DNA of 64,000 nt from a virus. The position numbers and the translations under genes are program-made. Every line of letters begins with the position of its first letter. Position 1 is the stretch's first letter. The notes below the pieces were generated by a model. It was not told the origin of the DNA, made no database searches, and saw only the letters and a program-made list of their open reading frames with translations. Shown one piece after another: positions 43,613 through 52,143 of the stretch. The DNA lies in the IMG/VR virus record IMGVR_UViG_3300042934_000547, positions 167,976 to 231,975 of that record; one strand, 5' to 3'.

Positions 43613-44128
43613 TTATTTATTCCAACTTGGGTTTTTACCATACACTCTAAGAGTTCTATGTGCAGGGCATTTAACCATTTGATTGTTGCTAGGGCTGCGA
43701 TTTTCTTTTTCTTTAACATTTTTGAATGCTATTGAGATATTATAATCATCTCCTGCACCTATCTGCAACTTTCTTCCTGTTTCCAAATAGCCGAGTGTGA
43801 AGTCTTTTGTAATATTAAGTAATTTATCAGCATTAGCGTTACTAAACTCATGATTTTCAACAAGTTTATTAGCTTCTTCTAAGCTGATTTTAGCAGCTTT
43901 AGAAATTATATCAGCAGATAAATCTCTCATATCCTGTGCTGGTGTTGCACAATAAGCAACTCCCTTAGAATCTCTTCTCTCTGGTAAATATTCAGAGTCA
44001 TTTATCATACTTCTCATAAACGCTCTTTCATTTTTACCTGATATTGAAGTAACCTTTTCACCATTTGCTTTAACTGGTAAGCTATCATTGATTTCTTTTA
44101 CCAGTGCTTTAGTATCATATTTGTTCAT
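43613..44128 (-). CDS. Hypothetical protein, 171 aa, C-terminal CPxHR
   Basis: A 171-residue mostly helical protein. Near the C-terminus it has QMVKCPAHRTLR, a Cys-Pro-x-His-Arg motif also found in the 56-residue product at 45400-45570 (KMACPIHRMDR), which is in the same operon. A single such motif is too little for a known zinc finger. GGAG lies 8 nt before the ATG; the start overlaps the stop of the preceding gene by 4 nt. Position upstream of the tape-measure gene suggests a tail-assembly role, unproven. Confidence 0.62.
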   Translation of the reverse strand: MNKYDTKALVKEINDSLPVKANGEKVTSISGKNERAFMRSMINDSEYLPERRDSKGVAYCATPAQDMRDLSADIISKAAKISLEEANKLVENHEFSNANADKLLNITKDFTLGYLETGRKLQIGAGDDYNISIAFKNVKEKENRSPSNNQMVKCPAHRTLRVYGKNPSWNK

Positions 44129-44478
44129 ATCTGATTCTCCTTATTCTTTCTTATTATTTTTTGTATTATTGTATCTAAATTGTCAAAGTCTTCTTTTGAC
44201 AAGAAATACCAATCGGTTAATTTTTTTGGAAGTACTATAGCTTGCAATTTAAGATTTTTTAATGTCCTTAAAAAATTCGTTATTGTACTACCTCTATTTA
44301 AACTAACATATGCATCTCTATCAATTTCTACCAATACATATTCATTGACTTTTTGCATCTTGAGTAAGTCAGCTGGTATTGATGAAGCTGATATCAATGT
44401 CTCAATAAATGAATCTAACTCCTCTGAATCATTAAATGTGCGTTCTATTTCACCTGATTTAAACGTGTATGGAAACAT
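44125..44478 (-). CDS. Hypothetical protein, 117 aa
   Basis: A 117-residue protein with GGGG about 12 nt before the ATG and an ATGA overlap with the next gene. It contains LDSFIETLISASSIPADLLKM and a YFLSKEDFDNLDTIIQKIIRK helix at the end. No family is recognised. Its position in a compact operon just before the tape measure, where tail-assembly chaperones are often encoded, is only suggestive. Confidence 0.6.
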   Translation of the reverse strand: MFPYTFKSGEIERTFNDSEELDSFIETLISASSIPADLLKMQKVNEYVLVEIDRDAYVSLNRGSTITNFLRTLKNLKLQAIVLPKKLTDWYFLSKEDFDNLDTIIQKIIRKNKENQI

Positions 44479-44488
44479 AGTTATTCAC

Positions 44489-45169
44489 CTATCCCCTTTC
44501 ACATCCAATATGGTAACCAATTTTCATTATATTAAATATATCCAGTAGTGTTTGGAATACCATTCGTTCTATCTCTGACAATTCATCAACAGGTACTGGA
44601 AGTGATATTAATACATTCTTATCGCCGATGATGGTTACTGTTAAATTAATATGATAGATTTTTTGACATCTATACATAAACGCCATTAATTGAGTTAATT
44701 TAATCGGGTCAGTACCTTGAGGTAATAATTCTTTTGGTACTTCTATTTTGATTGATTTGTCATCATCATTGTTTGAAAGTGATATCTCTTCATATGATAT
44801 ATCTTTCGAACTTACATTGAATGATGGGATTTTTTTGTGTAATACTTGTTGAATTTCATCCACATCAGTAGATTCAACCATCATTCCACAGATAGATCTC
44901 ATTTCTGGACCCAATTTCATACCATTACCAATTTTTGGGGTAAACAGGATATAACTTGTAATATTAAATGGAAAATCTGGGGCATTATGATGGCATATTT
45001 CATACACAGCTGAATCTGCACTATCAATTTGTGATGGACGCACTAATATTTCACCAGAAAAATTTCCATTGATTTCCTTTGCCAATTCTAGATTAGTTCC
45101 AATGATGTCATCCAACTTTGTTAATTTACCTTCTTGAGTTTTTGTTAAACCTACGATTTTTCCATTCAT
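44489..45169 (-). CDS. Hypothetical protein, 226 aa
   Basis: A 226-residue mixed alpha/beta protein, acidic, with no recognised motif. A conserved-looking hydrophobic strand pair (INLTVTIIGDKNVLISLPVPV) is followed by a helix near the C-terminus. GGAG lies 8 nt before the ATG. It overlaps the preceding gene by 4 nt and is part of the five-gene operon before the tape measure. Confidence 0.6.
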   Translation of the reverse strand: MNGKIVGLTKTQEGKLTKLDDIIGTNLELAKEINGNFSGEILVRPSQIDSADSAVYEICHHNAPDFPFNITSYILFTPKIGNGMKLGPEMRSICGMMVESTDVDEIQQVLHKKIPSFNVSSKDISYEEISLSNNDDDKSIKIEVPKELLPQGTDPIKLTQLMAFMYRCQKIYHINLTVTIIGDKNVLISLPVPVDELSEIERMVFQTLLDIFNIMKIGYHIGCERG

Positions 45170-45384
45170 TCTTGTTTCTCCTTATTTTTTATTATGAAAT
45201 CATATGAATTACAACAAAGACGAAAATTACGTTTTTCAATATCACTCATTTTGTTATATGGTTTTTGTGATACTTTATCTTTATCTGGAATATTGATGCT
45301 TCTAAGTGAAAATGCCGGTTTACAATCAGGCTCTTTTATAGCTTCAACTAGTAATTCAGGATTTAATATCGTTTTATTATCCAT
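45166..45384 (-). CDS. Small hypothetical protein, 72 aa
   Basis: A 72-residue product starting MDNKTILNPELL; GGAG lies 11 nt upstream, and a TTG five codons earlier is less likely because it overlaps the ribosome site. It has a Cys pair near the C-terminus (FRLCCNSYDF) and one Cys in EPDCKPAF. Function unknown. Confidence 0.55.
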   Translation of the reverse strand: MDNKTILNPELLVEAIKEPDCKPAFSLRSINIPDKDKVSQKPYNKMSDIEKRNFRLCCNSYDFIIKNKEKQE

Positions 45385-45399
45385 AAATATATTCTCCAA

Positions 45400-45570
45400 T
45401 TATGATTCTTTTACATTAGTGTTGCTATGGATTAAAATATTATTTTCCCTACGATCCATTCTATGGATAGGACAAGCCATTTTAGGTCCTTTTCCATTTG
45501 ATAAAATATAATTAGTTATATCTTCGTGTTTCCATTTACTCATTTCTATTATAAATTCCATTTTTGCCAT
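45400..45570 (-). CDS. 56-residue protein with CPxHR motif
   Basis: A 56-codon frame starting MAKMEFIIEMSKWKHED with GGGAGG about 9 nt upstream. It contains GPKMACPIHRMDRRENN, sharing K-hydrophobic-x-CPxHR with the 171-residue protein of the same operon. It is the first gene of this leftward operon, right behind a late-type promoter candidate at 45594. Function unknown. Confidence 0.58.
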   Translation of the reverse strand: MAKMEFIIEMSKWKHEDITNYILSNGKGPKMACPIHRMDRRENNILIHSNTNVKES

Positions 45571-45593
45571 ATAATCATCCTCCCAAAATCATA

Positions 45594-45605
45594 TAATACT
45601 ATGTT
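45594..45605 (-). promoter_or_regulatory. Late-type promoter candidate
   Basis: Reads AACATAGTATTA on the minus strand, 24 nt upstream of the 45400-45570 start, back to back with the plus-strand site at 45632. Confidence 0.45.
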
Positions 45606-45631
45606 TGAGAACGTGTATATTTATAATAGGG

Positions 45632-45643
45632 AACAATATAATA
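45632..45643 (+). promoter_or_regulatory. Late-type promoter candidate (RNAP beta)
   Basis: AACAATATAATA, identical to the sites before the capsid gene and the structured RNA, 8 nt before the AGGAGG of the RNA polymerase gene. Confidence 0.6.
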
Positions 45644-45664
45644 ATAAAAATTAGGAGGAATAAT

Positions 45665-48600
45665 ATGTATTTTACTAATGAAATGAAACCAATGGTTTTG
45701 TATAAAAATAAAGTAAGATTACCTCGTGGGGAAAAAAGACTAGATAAGGGTAGTATTGTATTCTTATTAACACCGAATCTGGATAGTGTAATAAGAACTA
45801 TAAATAATCCCTTGTTTGATACCCGTTATTATGAGCATTTATTTATAGAAAGAGATGTGAGCTATTTCATTGGTAATAGAGAAGTTGTCAATGAAGACGG
45901 TGATATAACTGAGATATCTATGAGTGATAAATTCTTGTTAGAAGATCATGCTATACTTGAAACTGATAATCAAATCTTTTTAAGTCCATTAACTGAAGTT
46001 GATGGAGAGTACATGACTGTTCTTAAGAGAATGCTTTATAACGATAGGATGAAAACCCCAAAGACAATAGTAGCTAAGTATAATGAATACAATGAAAAAG
46101 CTGAAAAGAAGTTAAAGTGGAATCTCACACTTAACTTGTATCGTAAAGCTAACCTATTTTATGATATAAGCTACTATACCGAAACATTCTTTAAGAACCT
46201 TAAATTCGAAAAGGATAAAGCACTTGGTATCTATTTAGAATTTCTACAGAATTATTTAAATAGCTTTGATATGAAAAAATATGGCTATACAAAAAAGACC
46301 CTGATAATCCCATTAGAGGATTGGTATAATGTGGATAAGACATTCAATTATATAAATGCTATCAATCCAATTACATTATTCTTTAGGTACTTTAGGAAAG
46401 ACTTGGCTCTATTACAAAAAGTATTCACCGGATTTGATATGATATTTACTATTGGGGATAAATATTCGTTTAGAATCAATATTGACGAGTTCGATTATAA
46501 TAAAAATTATCCTACATTCGTTAGATATCTAAATGTGACAGCAAAGCAGGATGAAGTGAATAATTCTGAATTTGACATCGATGAAAATAATAAAGATTCT
46601 AGGGAAATCGTTAAAACCGATGTAAAAGAAGAAATAAGTAAAAATACAAAAATTAAAATGAAATCAGTCACTGGCGATGATGCTACTCCAAGTGCAGAAG
46701 AACTTGATAATGTTATAGATATCATCGTTGACGAAAAGATGAAAGAAACAGAAGAAGAGAATAATACTGAAGAAGTCTACGAAGAAATTGATAAAAATCC
46801 TGAAATAGCAAAACTGATTGCATATTCTAAAGACGAAGAGAAATTGTCTAAGTCGACAGCTAAACGAGAAATCAGAATAAATAAACTTAGGGATAGCTAT
46901 CAAGACGTCAGTATTAATAATAAAAAGATATCCAATCTTAAACCGTCAGTAGAAGCAGCGATACTAAAACCAGCTAAAGAAGTTAAGGTTGATGCTCTTG
47001 ACGATACATGGGATAATCTTACATATATGAACTTCGAAAAGACCTATAATAAGGAATTGAAGGATTATCATTTTGGTAAAATTTTGGAACATTTTGGAAC
47101 CAATGTAAAATATCCTATAATGGTAACTGATATTAAGGTAGAAAATAAGTCTACAACTGAGGATAAATATGATGAATATTCGATTGAAACAGAAGATAGT
47201 TTTGGTAAACGTGCTACATTAAAGATACACTTACCTAGATTTATTAATGATAGATCAATATTCATAAAAGGTAATGAAAAGAAATTACAAAAACAATTAG
47301 TATTATTCCCAGTAGCTAAAACAGAGACTAACTGTGTACAGATAGTATCTAACTACAACAAATTATTTATCGAGTTATTTGGAAGTACATCGAATGTAAT
47401 TGAAGATAGAATATTAAAGACTTTAACTAAACTTCAGGAAAAAGGCTCAAAAACTGTCAAAATTACAACTGGTAATGCTACAGAACTCAATAAATATTAT
47501 GTACTACCAAATGATTACGTAGAAATGAGTGGTAAGATATATCGTATAGAAGCAGATGACGTTACTTACTATTTTGACCAGTCTGAAATACGTGATATCA
47601 TTCTAAAGAAAAAACCTAATGAGAAGTTTGATACAGGAATACCTTTTGCTATCAATAATAAGACTAATATGGTATATGTATATGATGGAAATATTCCAGA
47701 TATTACATTTTCATATATGCTTAATGAGCACTTAAAACAAAATAAGGAATATAGTGAGGCATACGATGGTACTTCTATAGCTAAACGTTATTCATATAGT
47801 AGGGTTAGAATACTTAGTGCCAGAATTCCACTAATTGTCTTTTTAGCATTTAATGAGGGATTATTAACAGTATTGGATAAATCAAATGTCCAATATGAAA
47901 TACTCGACAAAAATGATAGAGATGACAGGGATTTATTTGACTACATTAAATTTAGCGATCGAGTTATAAAGTATAAAATAACTAATAACTCTAGCATTTT
48001 GATGAATGGATTAAAAGTTTGTAATACTCAAGAATATACATTAGCTGAAATGAATCAGAGCCAAAGTTATATAGATATCATTGGACAGTTTGGTTCTAAG
48101 ACATTAGCTGACCCTATTGAATCATTCCATGAGTTAGAGTTAGACCCAATGACTCTCGATGTTATTCATGATCTCAAACTACCTGATAAATTTACTGAGT
48201 TATTATTATATGCTAATGATATGCTATCAGATAATAGCTATGAAGATCATAATATCATATATAATAACAGATTAAGAAGCAATGAGATTATCAACGGTTT
48301 ACTATATAAATCTCTGTGTGAATCATACCAAGAATACAAGATGGGCATAAGAAATGGAAGAAGGGATAATAAAATATCCATAAAACCAACATGTGTTATT
48401 GATAAATTACTAACTCAAAATACTATGCTTGATGCATCAAAATCTACGGCATTATTGGAGATGGAAGAATCTGAAACTGCTAGTAAAAAGGGTTTTGGCG
48501 GAATGAACTTAGAAAAAGGATATAAGCTTAACAAAAGACAATATGATGAATCAATGTTAAACGTTCTATCTATATCATCCGTAGCAGGACCTACTATCGG

Positions 48601-49951
48601 GATTAACCGTAGTTTAACCATGAATGCTCAGATAACTGATGCTCATGGATATATCAGACCAACTGGTGTTAATGAAATGACTGCTGCTAATACATTTTGT
48701 ATAACAGAAGCATTAAATCCATTTGTTGCGACATCAGATGCTGGTGAAAGAATTGCTATGACGTATTCTCAAGGTAAGCATACCGTTAGAACACAGCGTT
48801 CATCACCATTGCTTGTTACATATGGAGCCGATGAAGCTATGCCATATATGATATCAGATACATTTGCATATAAGGCACCTTTCGATGGTAAGATAAAGGA
48901 AATAACTGATGATTACATTGCATTAGAATCCAATGATAATGAAACTCACTATGTTGCTACAGAAACAATAAGTAAAAACGTCAATACCGGTACATTCAAT
49001 GCAATTAAGTTAAAGAGTGATTTAAAAGTAGGACAGAAATTTAAAGAGGGTTCTATAATTGCACACGACCCATTATCATTTAGTGGAGAAGTCGGTCAAA
49101 CAGATAACTTAGCATATAATGTCGGATGTATGGCTAAAGTAGGTGTAGTTGCATATCCTTTTGGATTCGAAGACTCATGTAAAATTACTAAGCAATTAGC
49201 TAGAAATATGATGTCTCAAGTTACTACTAAAAAAGAAATTAATCTGGGTAAAAATGCTAACGTGTTCAATTTGATTAACAAGGGTGATGATGTTCAACAA
49301 GGTCAATCTTTAATGGTAATACAAAACTCATTCGATGATGAGGATTTAAATATTGTCTTAAAGAATATGATTACAGATGAAGACGGAGACTCAGAAGTTA
49401 TTGATGATTTAGGAAGAATTCCAGTTAAATCTAAATATACAGGTCGTATCGAAGATATTAAAATCTTTAGAACTGTTGAATTGAGCGAATTATCTCCCAC
49501 ACTAAGAAAGTTATGCGAGAAATATGAAGCTCCTACGAAAAAATTAAGGAATCAAATGAAAAAAGAAAAGAATAATCAGGTTTATTCAGATGTGGTTGAA
49601 CAACCTGACTATAAACTTGAACCAACTGGACAGTTAAAAGGTATCCCAAATGGTGAAGGTGTTCAGATAAGAATATCTATAACCTATAACGATATCATGG
49701 CATGGGGTGACAAATTAACATTTACTGTTGCTCTTAAAGGTACAGTAGGCGATACTTATGATGAAGACAAAGTTCCGTATTCATCATATAGGAAGGATGA
49801 GCACATAGATACCCTGCTTAACTCAACTTCTGTAAATAAACGTATGACTCCATCAGTATTTAAAATCGGTGGTAGTAATAAATTTGCCATCGAATTAGGT
49901 AGACAAGTTAAAGACATGCTTGGAATACCATACGATGTAAATTTCAGATAA
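45665..49951 (+). CDS. Multisubunit RNA polymerase beta-subunit-like protein
   Basis: The 1,428-residue product starts MYFTNEMKP behind AGGAGG. About 430 N-terminal residues are phage-specific and end in a Glu/Asp-rich linker. From there it follows the bacterial beta subunit: KIHLPRFINDRSIFIKGNEKKLQKQL (like the IPLM...GTFIINGTERV segment), YKAPFDGKIKEITDDYIAL, and WGDKLTFTVALKGTVG, where GDK and the Lys seven residues later align with the active-site lysines of GDKMAGRHGNKG. The following VPYSSY...RMTPSVFKIGG matches the P..LNPLGVPSRMNIGQ region. It then stops, lacking the beta C-terminal clamp segment. Such subunits form phage-encoded virion or non-virion polymerases in phiKZ/AR9-type phages, where beta is split; here it is a single chain. 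Located among virion genes, so a virion polymerase is likely. Confidence 0.85.
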   Translation: MYFTNEMKPMVLYKNKVRLPRGEKRLDKGSIVFLLTPNLDSVIRTINNPLFDTRYYEHLFIERDVSYFIGNREVVNEDGDITEISMSDKFLLEDHAILETDNQIFLSPLTEVDGEYMTVLKRMLYNDRMKTPKTIVAKYNEYNEKAEKKLKWNLTLNLYRKANLFYDISYYTETFFKNLKFEKDKALGIYLEFLQNYLNSFDMKKYGYTKKTLIIPLEDWYNVDKTFNYINAINPITLFFRYFRKDLALLQKVFTGFDMIFTIGDKYSFRINIDEFDYNKNYPTFVRYLNVTAKQDEVNNSEFDIDENNKDSREIVKTDVKEEISKNTKIKMKSVTGDDATPSAEELDNVIDIIVDEKMKETEEENNTEEVYEEIDKNPEIAKLIAYSKDEEKLSKSTAKREIRINKLRDSYQDVSINNKKISNLKPSVEAAILKPAKEVKVDALDDTWDNLTYMNFEKTYNKELKDYHFGKILEHFGTNVKYPIMVTDIKVENKSTTEDKYDEYSIETEDSFGKRATLKIHLPRFINDRSIFIKGNEKKLQKQLVLFPVAKTETNCVQIVSNYNKLFIELFGSTSNVIEDRILKTLTKLQEKGSKTVKITTGNATELNKYYVLPNDYVEMSGKIYRIEADDVTYYFDQSEIRDIILKKKPNEKFDTGIPFAINNKTNMVYVYDGNIPDITFSYMLNEHLKQNKEYSEAYDGTSIAKRYSYSRVRILSARIPLIVFLAFNEGLLTVLDKSNVQYEILDKNDRDDRDLFDYIKFSDRVIKYKITNNSSILMNGLKVCNTQEYTLAEMNQSQSYIDIIGQFGSKTLADPIESFHELELDPMTLDVIHDLKLPDKFTELLLYANDMLSDNSYEDHNIIYNNRLRSNEIINGLLYKSLCESYQEYKMGIRNGRRDNKISIKPTCVIDKLLTQNTMLDASKSTALLEMEESETASKKGFGGMNLEKGYKLNKRQYDESMLNVLSISSVAGPTIGINRSLTMNAQITDAHGYIRPTGVNEMTAANTFCITEALNPFVATSDAGERIAMTYSQGKHTVRTQRSSPLLVTYGADEAMPYMISDTFAYKAPFDGKIKEITDDYIALESNDNETHYVATETISKNVNTGTFNAIKLKSDLKVGQKFKEGSIIAHDPLSFSGEVGQTDNLAYNVGCMAKVGVVAYPFGFEDSCKITKQLARNMMSQVTTKKEINLGKNANVFNLINKGDDVQQGQSLMVIQNSFDDEDLNIVLKNMITDEDGDSEVIDDLGRIPVKSKYTGRIEDIKIFRTVELSELSPTLRKLCEKYEAPTKKLRNQMKKEKNNQVYSDVVEQPDYKLEPTGQLKGIPNGEGVQIRISITYNDIMAWGDKLTFTVALKGTVGDTYDEDKVPYSSYRKDEHIDTLLNSTSVNKRMTPSVFKIGGSNKFAIELGRQVKDMLGIPYDVNFR

Positions 49952-49968
49952 ATTAAACAAAGCTTATA

Positions 49969-50000
49969 TAGAGTAGGATTCAAATCCTACTCTAATTTTT
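49969..50000 (+). terminator. Intrinsic terminator after RNAP beta
   Basis: GAGTAGGAT and ATCCTACTC pair over 9 bp (49971-49992), followed by TAATTTTTATTT. Confidence 0.78.
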
Positions 50001-50015
50001 ATTTAAATTTCCTAT

Positions 50016-50027
50016 AACAATATAATA
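50016..50027 (+). promoter_or_regulatory. Late-type promoter candidate before structured RNA
   Basis: AACAATATAATA, exact match to the sites upstream of RNAP beta and capsid. It also forms an 8-bp inverted repeat with ATATTGTT at 50029-50036. No protein gene follows for 500 nt, so its product would be the RNA at 50050-50325. Confidence 0.55.
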
Positions 50028-50049
50028 GATATTGTTTGATTATAAATGC

Positions 50050-50325
50050 TTAAACCGGTTAGCTTTTAATCGATAAGACAGTATCCATATAGTATTTAGA
50101 TATGCCGGCAGCCCCTTATAATGGACCATTAGTAAACTAAAATGATCATTGATGGTATTGTGGGCTTATGCTGGCAAAATCTTACTTCCAATTATGCACT
50201 TCGAGTTAAAGTAGCATGGTAATATAGTGTCCCCCGGGTAAGTCGTCCCCTACCCTTCTTGATACCGTGCTACTAAGTGTATAATGTAACATTTGGATAA
50301 TATTTAGGATTTGGTTACCGTTTAA
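50050..50325 (+). ncRNA. Multibranched structured RNA candidate (about 276 nt)
   Basis: A closing helix TTAAAC(c)GGT (50050-50059) pairs with ACCGTTTAA (50317-50325). Arm 1: GCCGGCA/TGCTGGC (50104-50110/50169-50175) continued by GCCC/GGGC (50111-50114/50162-50165). Arm 2: ATTATGCACTT/AAGTGTATAAT (50191-50201/50275-50285) stacked on AGTAGCATGGTA/TACCGTGCTACT (50210-50221/50263-50274), with GGGTA/TACCC (50236-50240/50251-50255) inside. Every non-Watson-Crick position in arms 1 and 2 is a G.U pair if read from the plus strand but A.C if read from the minus strand. Hallmark motifs of RNase P RNA, tmRNA, SRP RNA or group I introns were not seen. It is preceded by a late promoter and followed by hairpins. 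No coding frame is supported in 49952-50530. Confidence 0.6.
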
Positions 50326-50369
50326 CCCATTCTAAATTTTATTATATATTTTTTCTTCTTTTACTACAC

Positions 50370-50400
50370 CTCATTTTGTTAGGTGCATTGGTTTTCTCCT
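50370..50400 (+). terminator. Possible terminator of the structured RNA
   Basis: CACCT and AGGTG pair around an 8-nt T-rich loop, followed by a T/C-rich stretch (GGTTTTCTCCTTTC). Weak stem. Confidence 0.3.
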
Positions 50401-50429
50401 TTCTCTATTTGTATGACAAGCACTTAAAA

Positions 50430-50461
50430 TAGCGTAATAAGAATAGCTACTTATTACGCTA
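50430..50461. repeat. Perfect 12-bp inverted repeat
   Basis: TAGCGTAATAAG (50430-50441) and CTTATTACGCTA (50450-50461) pair perfectly around an 8-nt loop, with no U tract close by. It lies between the structured RNA and the terminator of the convergent operon. Confidence 0.65.
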
Positions 50462-50487
50462 TATTGGGTGTGAGTATTAATAATTTG

Positions 50488-50536
50488 AAAAAAAAATAAT
50501 GAGGTAGGATTAATTTCCTACCTCTTCTTTTTATTC
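50488..50536. terminator. Bidirectional terminator
   Basis: GAGGTAGGA and TCCTACCTC (50501-50524) form a 9-bp stem with an A-rich run to the left and TTCTTTTTATT to the right. Confidence 0.82.
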
Positions 50537-50896
50537 TTTAATTTCGTACGTCACCATAATCTGCGTAAACGTTAATTTTCCTGATGATGGTATAAGTCTA
50601 TTTGAATCAGATTTAATCCCAATCATTTCATCTATATCACGTAAAAATTCAAATATATTTTGAATGTCTTTAATAATATCAATGTAAATGATTACTGATT
50701 TACCACGAATTACAGCCATAGATATTCTATAAGACGGTAATATAAATGGTTTAATGCGTATATCTTCATTGTCGAATTTGAATACTATATCATCTCGATG
50801 TGGAAATACTTCTCCATATGAAATAATCTTTTTAACATCTTTTGTCTCAACTAAATGGAGTTGTTTAAATTTTTCTAGATAGTAGTTCTTATTCAT
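50531..50896 (-). CDS. Hypothetical protein, 121 aa
   Basis: A 121-residue mixed alpha/beta product starting MNKNYYLEKF, with the start overlapping the end of the preceding gene by 8 nt. An upstream ATG four codons earlier is possible. Its N-terminus (MNK-x-x-YL) and overall style resemble the 244-residue protein before it, so the two may be distant duplicates. The segment SVIIYIDIIKDIQNIFEFLRDIDEMIG is the most hydrophobic part. No family recognised. Last gene of the DHH operon. Confidence 0.58.
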   Translation of the reverse strand: MNKNYYLEKFKQLHLVETKDVKKIISYGEVFPHRDDIVFKFDNEDIRIKPFILPSYRISMAVIRGKSVIIYIDIIKDIQNIFEFLRDIDEMIGIKSDSNRLIPSSGKLTFTQIMVTYEIKE

Positions 50897-51623
50897 TGTC
50901 ATCTTCATCCCATTTTAATTGATATTTGATGGTTATGTACATTCCATCATCCTTACCACCCATTTCAATATCAGGTTCACTTAATGGTAACACACCACGT
51001 ATCAAATTTATCATTCCATTAATACTATCCATTGGGCACATGAAATCACCCCATACTCTAAGTGATATATTTAAGGACTCTTCTTGAGTACAATCTACAT
51101 GTATATCAACTGAATTTTGTTCATTAAGCATTTTTTCGATTTCGAGAAATGCTTCGAATTCATTTATTTGATGGAATTTATATTTCATTTTATGGTGTGT
51201 AAATATAGTTTCTATTTTTGGAATTACATTCTTTCTAATAACACTGATTTTTGTATCCAAATCATAGTAATATTTGAATATAATCTTGATTGCTGCAAAC
51301 GCATATTCATCTTCATCCTTTGGATACACAGAGATTTCACCACATGGTGGTAAACCTAACTTTTTCCTGATTTGCTCATTAAATAATGCAAAATTGTCAA
51401 ATCCATCTACGGTATCAATGATGATGTGAAGTATATTATTATCAAATATCATCACCTGAAGATTTTTCAGGTCAGGTTCATGAATCCTGTCAACCAAGTT
51501 ATCGGTACGATAATATTCATAATCACTTTTAATTTCACCTATAAATCTTTGAGTACTTTCTTTTATTAAATCAAACTTACCTAACTTGGTTTGTAATATT
51601 TTTAAATATTCGTCTTTATTCAT
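50889..51623 (-). CDS. Hypothetical protein, 244 aa
   Basis: A 244-residue acidic, mixed alpha/beta protein starting MNKDEYLKILQ. Segments IIIDTVDGFDNFALFNEQIRKKLGLP and VDIHVDCTQEESLNISLRVWGDF alternate strands and helices. No catalytic motif visible. GGAG lies 8 nt before the ATG; it overlaps both neighbours slightly. Belongs to the early-type operon headed by the DHH phosphoesterase. Confidence 0.6.
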   Translation of the reverse strand: MNKDEYLKILQTKLGKFDLIKESTQRFIGEIKSDYEYYRTDNLVDRIHEPDLKNLQVMIFDNNILHIIIDTVDGFDNFALFNEQIRKKLGLPPCGEISVYPKDEDEYAFAAIKIIFKYYYDLDTKISVIRKNVIPKIETIFTHHKMKYKFHQINEFEAFLEIEKMLNEQNSVDIHVDCTQEESLNISLRVWGDFMCPMDSINGMINLIRGVLPLSEPDIEMGGKDDGMYITIKYQLKWDEDDNE

Positions 51624-52143
51624 TTTCGTTCTCCTTCAATTCATCATATATTTGTTGAGAAGCTATAGTTCCTCGTGATTGTTGTTTATTTATTGGTAAT
51701 GATTTAGCCCACTCTAATAACTCGATGTGAAGTTTAAATAAAATATCAGAATCAATTGGAATCCTGTTACGTGTCTTACTATCTTTGACACGTAATACTT
51801 TTTGAATTTTATTTGTATCTTCTATTACTCGACCTTTATGAATGGTTGTATAATATTTATCCTCCACCTCGAAATTATCTGGAATGTGTGGTAATACAAT
51901 ACCTACATCAAACAGAATATACATACGATTGGCTTCATCACGAGTCCCATAGTGACCAGCACAACAGAATACTGTGCGATAGTTCTTTTTATTTAATTCA
52001 ATGATTGTTGGTATAATCATCTCATCAATCTCTCCAAAGTATGTACCACTATGGCATTCAGTTCTAGGACAACTTCTAACCCCTTCTCTTAAAGTAGAAC
52101 CATCGTAAATATTGAAACATCTTAGACATACATATTTACTCAT
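51616..52143 (-). CDS. Zinc-ribbon protein with NxxxYxTxFCCxGH motif
   Basis: The 175-residue product begins with a Cys4-type ribbon, CLRCFNIYDG then CPRTECH (residues 6-30). It continues with IIPTIIELNKKNYRTVFCCAGHYG (about 43-66), a motif I associate with small proteins of Firmicutes and their phages that have the pattern 'I..LN..GY.T..CC.GH'. The likely fold binds zinc; its biochemical role is not known to me. Ends highly charged. GAGGT lies 8 nt before the ATG. Part of the operon with the DHH enzyme, which may indicate a nucleic-acid or nucleotide function. Confidence 0.65.
   Translation of the reverse strand: MSKYVCLRCFNIYDGSTLREGVRSCPRTECHSGTYFGEIDEMIIPTIIELNKKNYRTVFCCAGHYGTRDEANRMYILFDVGIVLPHIPDNFEVEDKYYTTIHKGRVIEDTNKIQKVLRVKDSKTRNRIPIDSDILFKLHIELLEWAKSLPINKQQSRGTIASQQIYDELKENENE

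Noticed and set aside
50016-50036. AACAATAT...ATATTGTT inverted repeat as a terminator
   Set aside because: AT-only stem without a following U tract, and the left half is an exact promoter-motif copy; the RNAP gene already has a GC-containing terminator at 49969-50000.
50050-50325. Structured RNA as RNase P RNA, tmRNA, SRP RNA or group I intron
   Set aside because: None of the conserved primary-sequence motifs of these classes that I know were found, and there is no flanking split gene for an intron.
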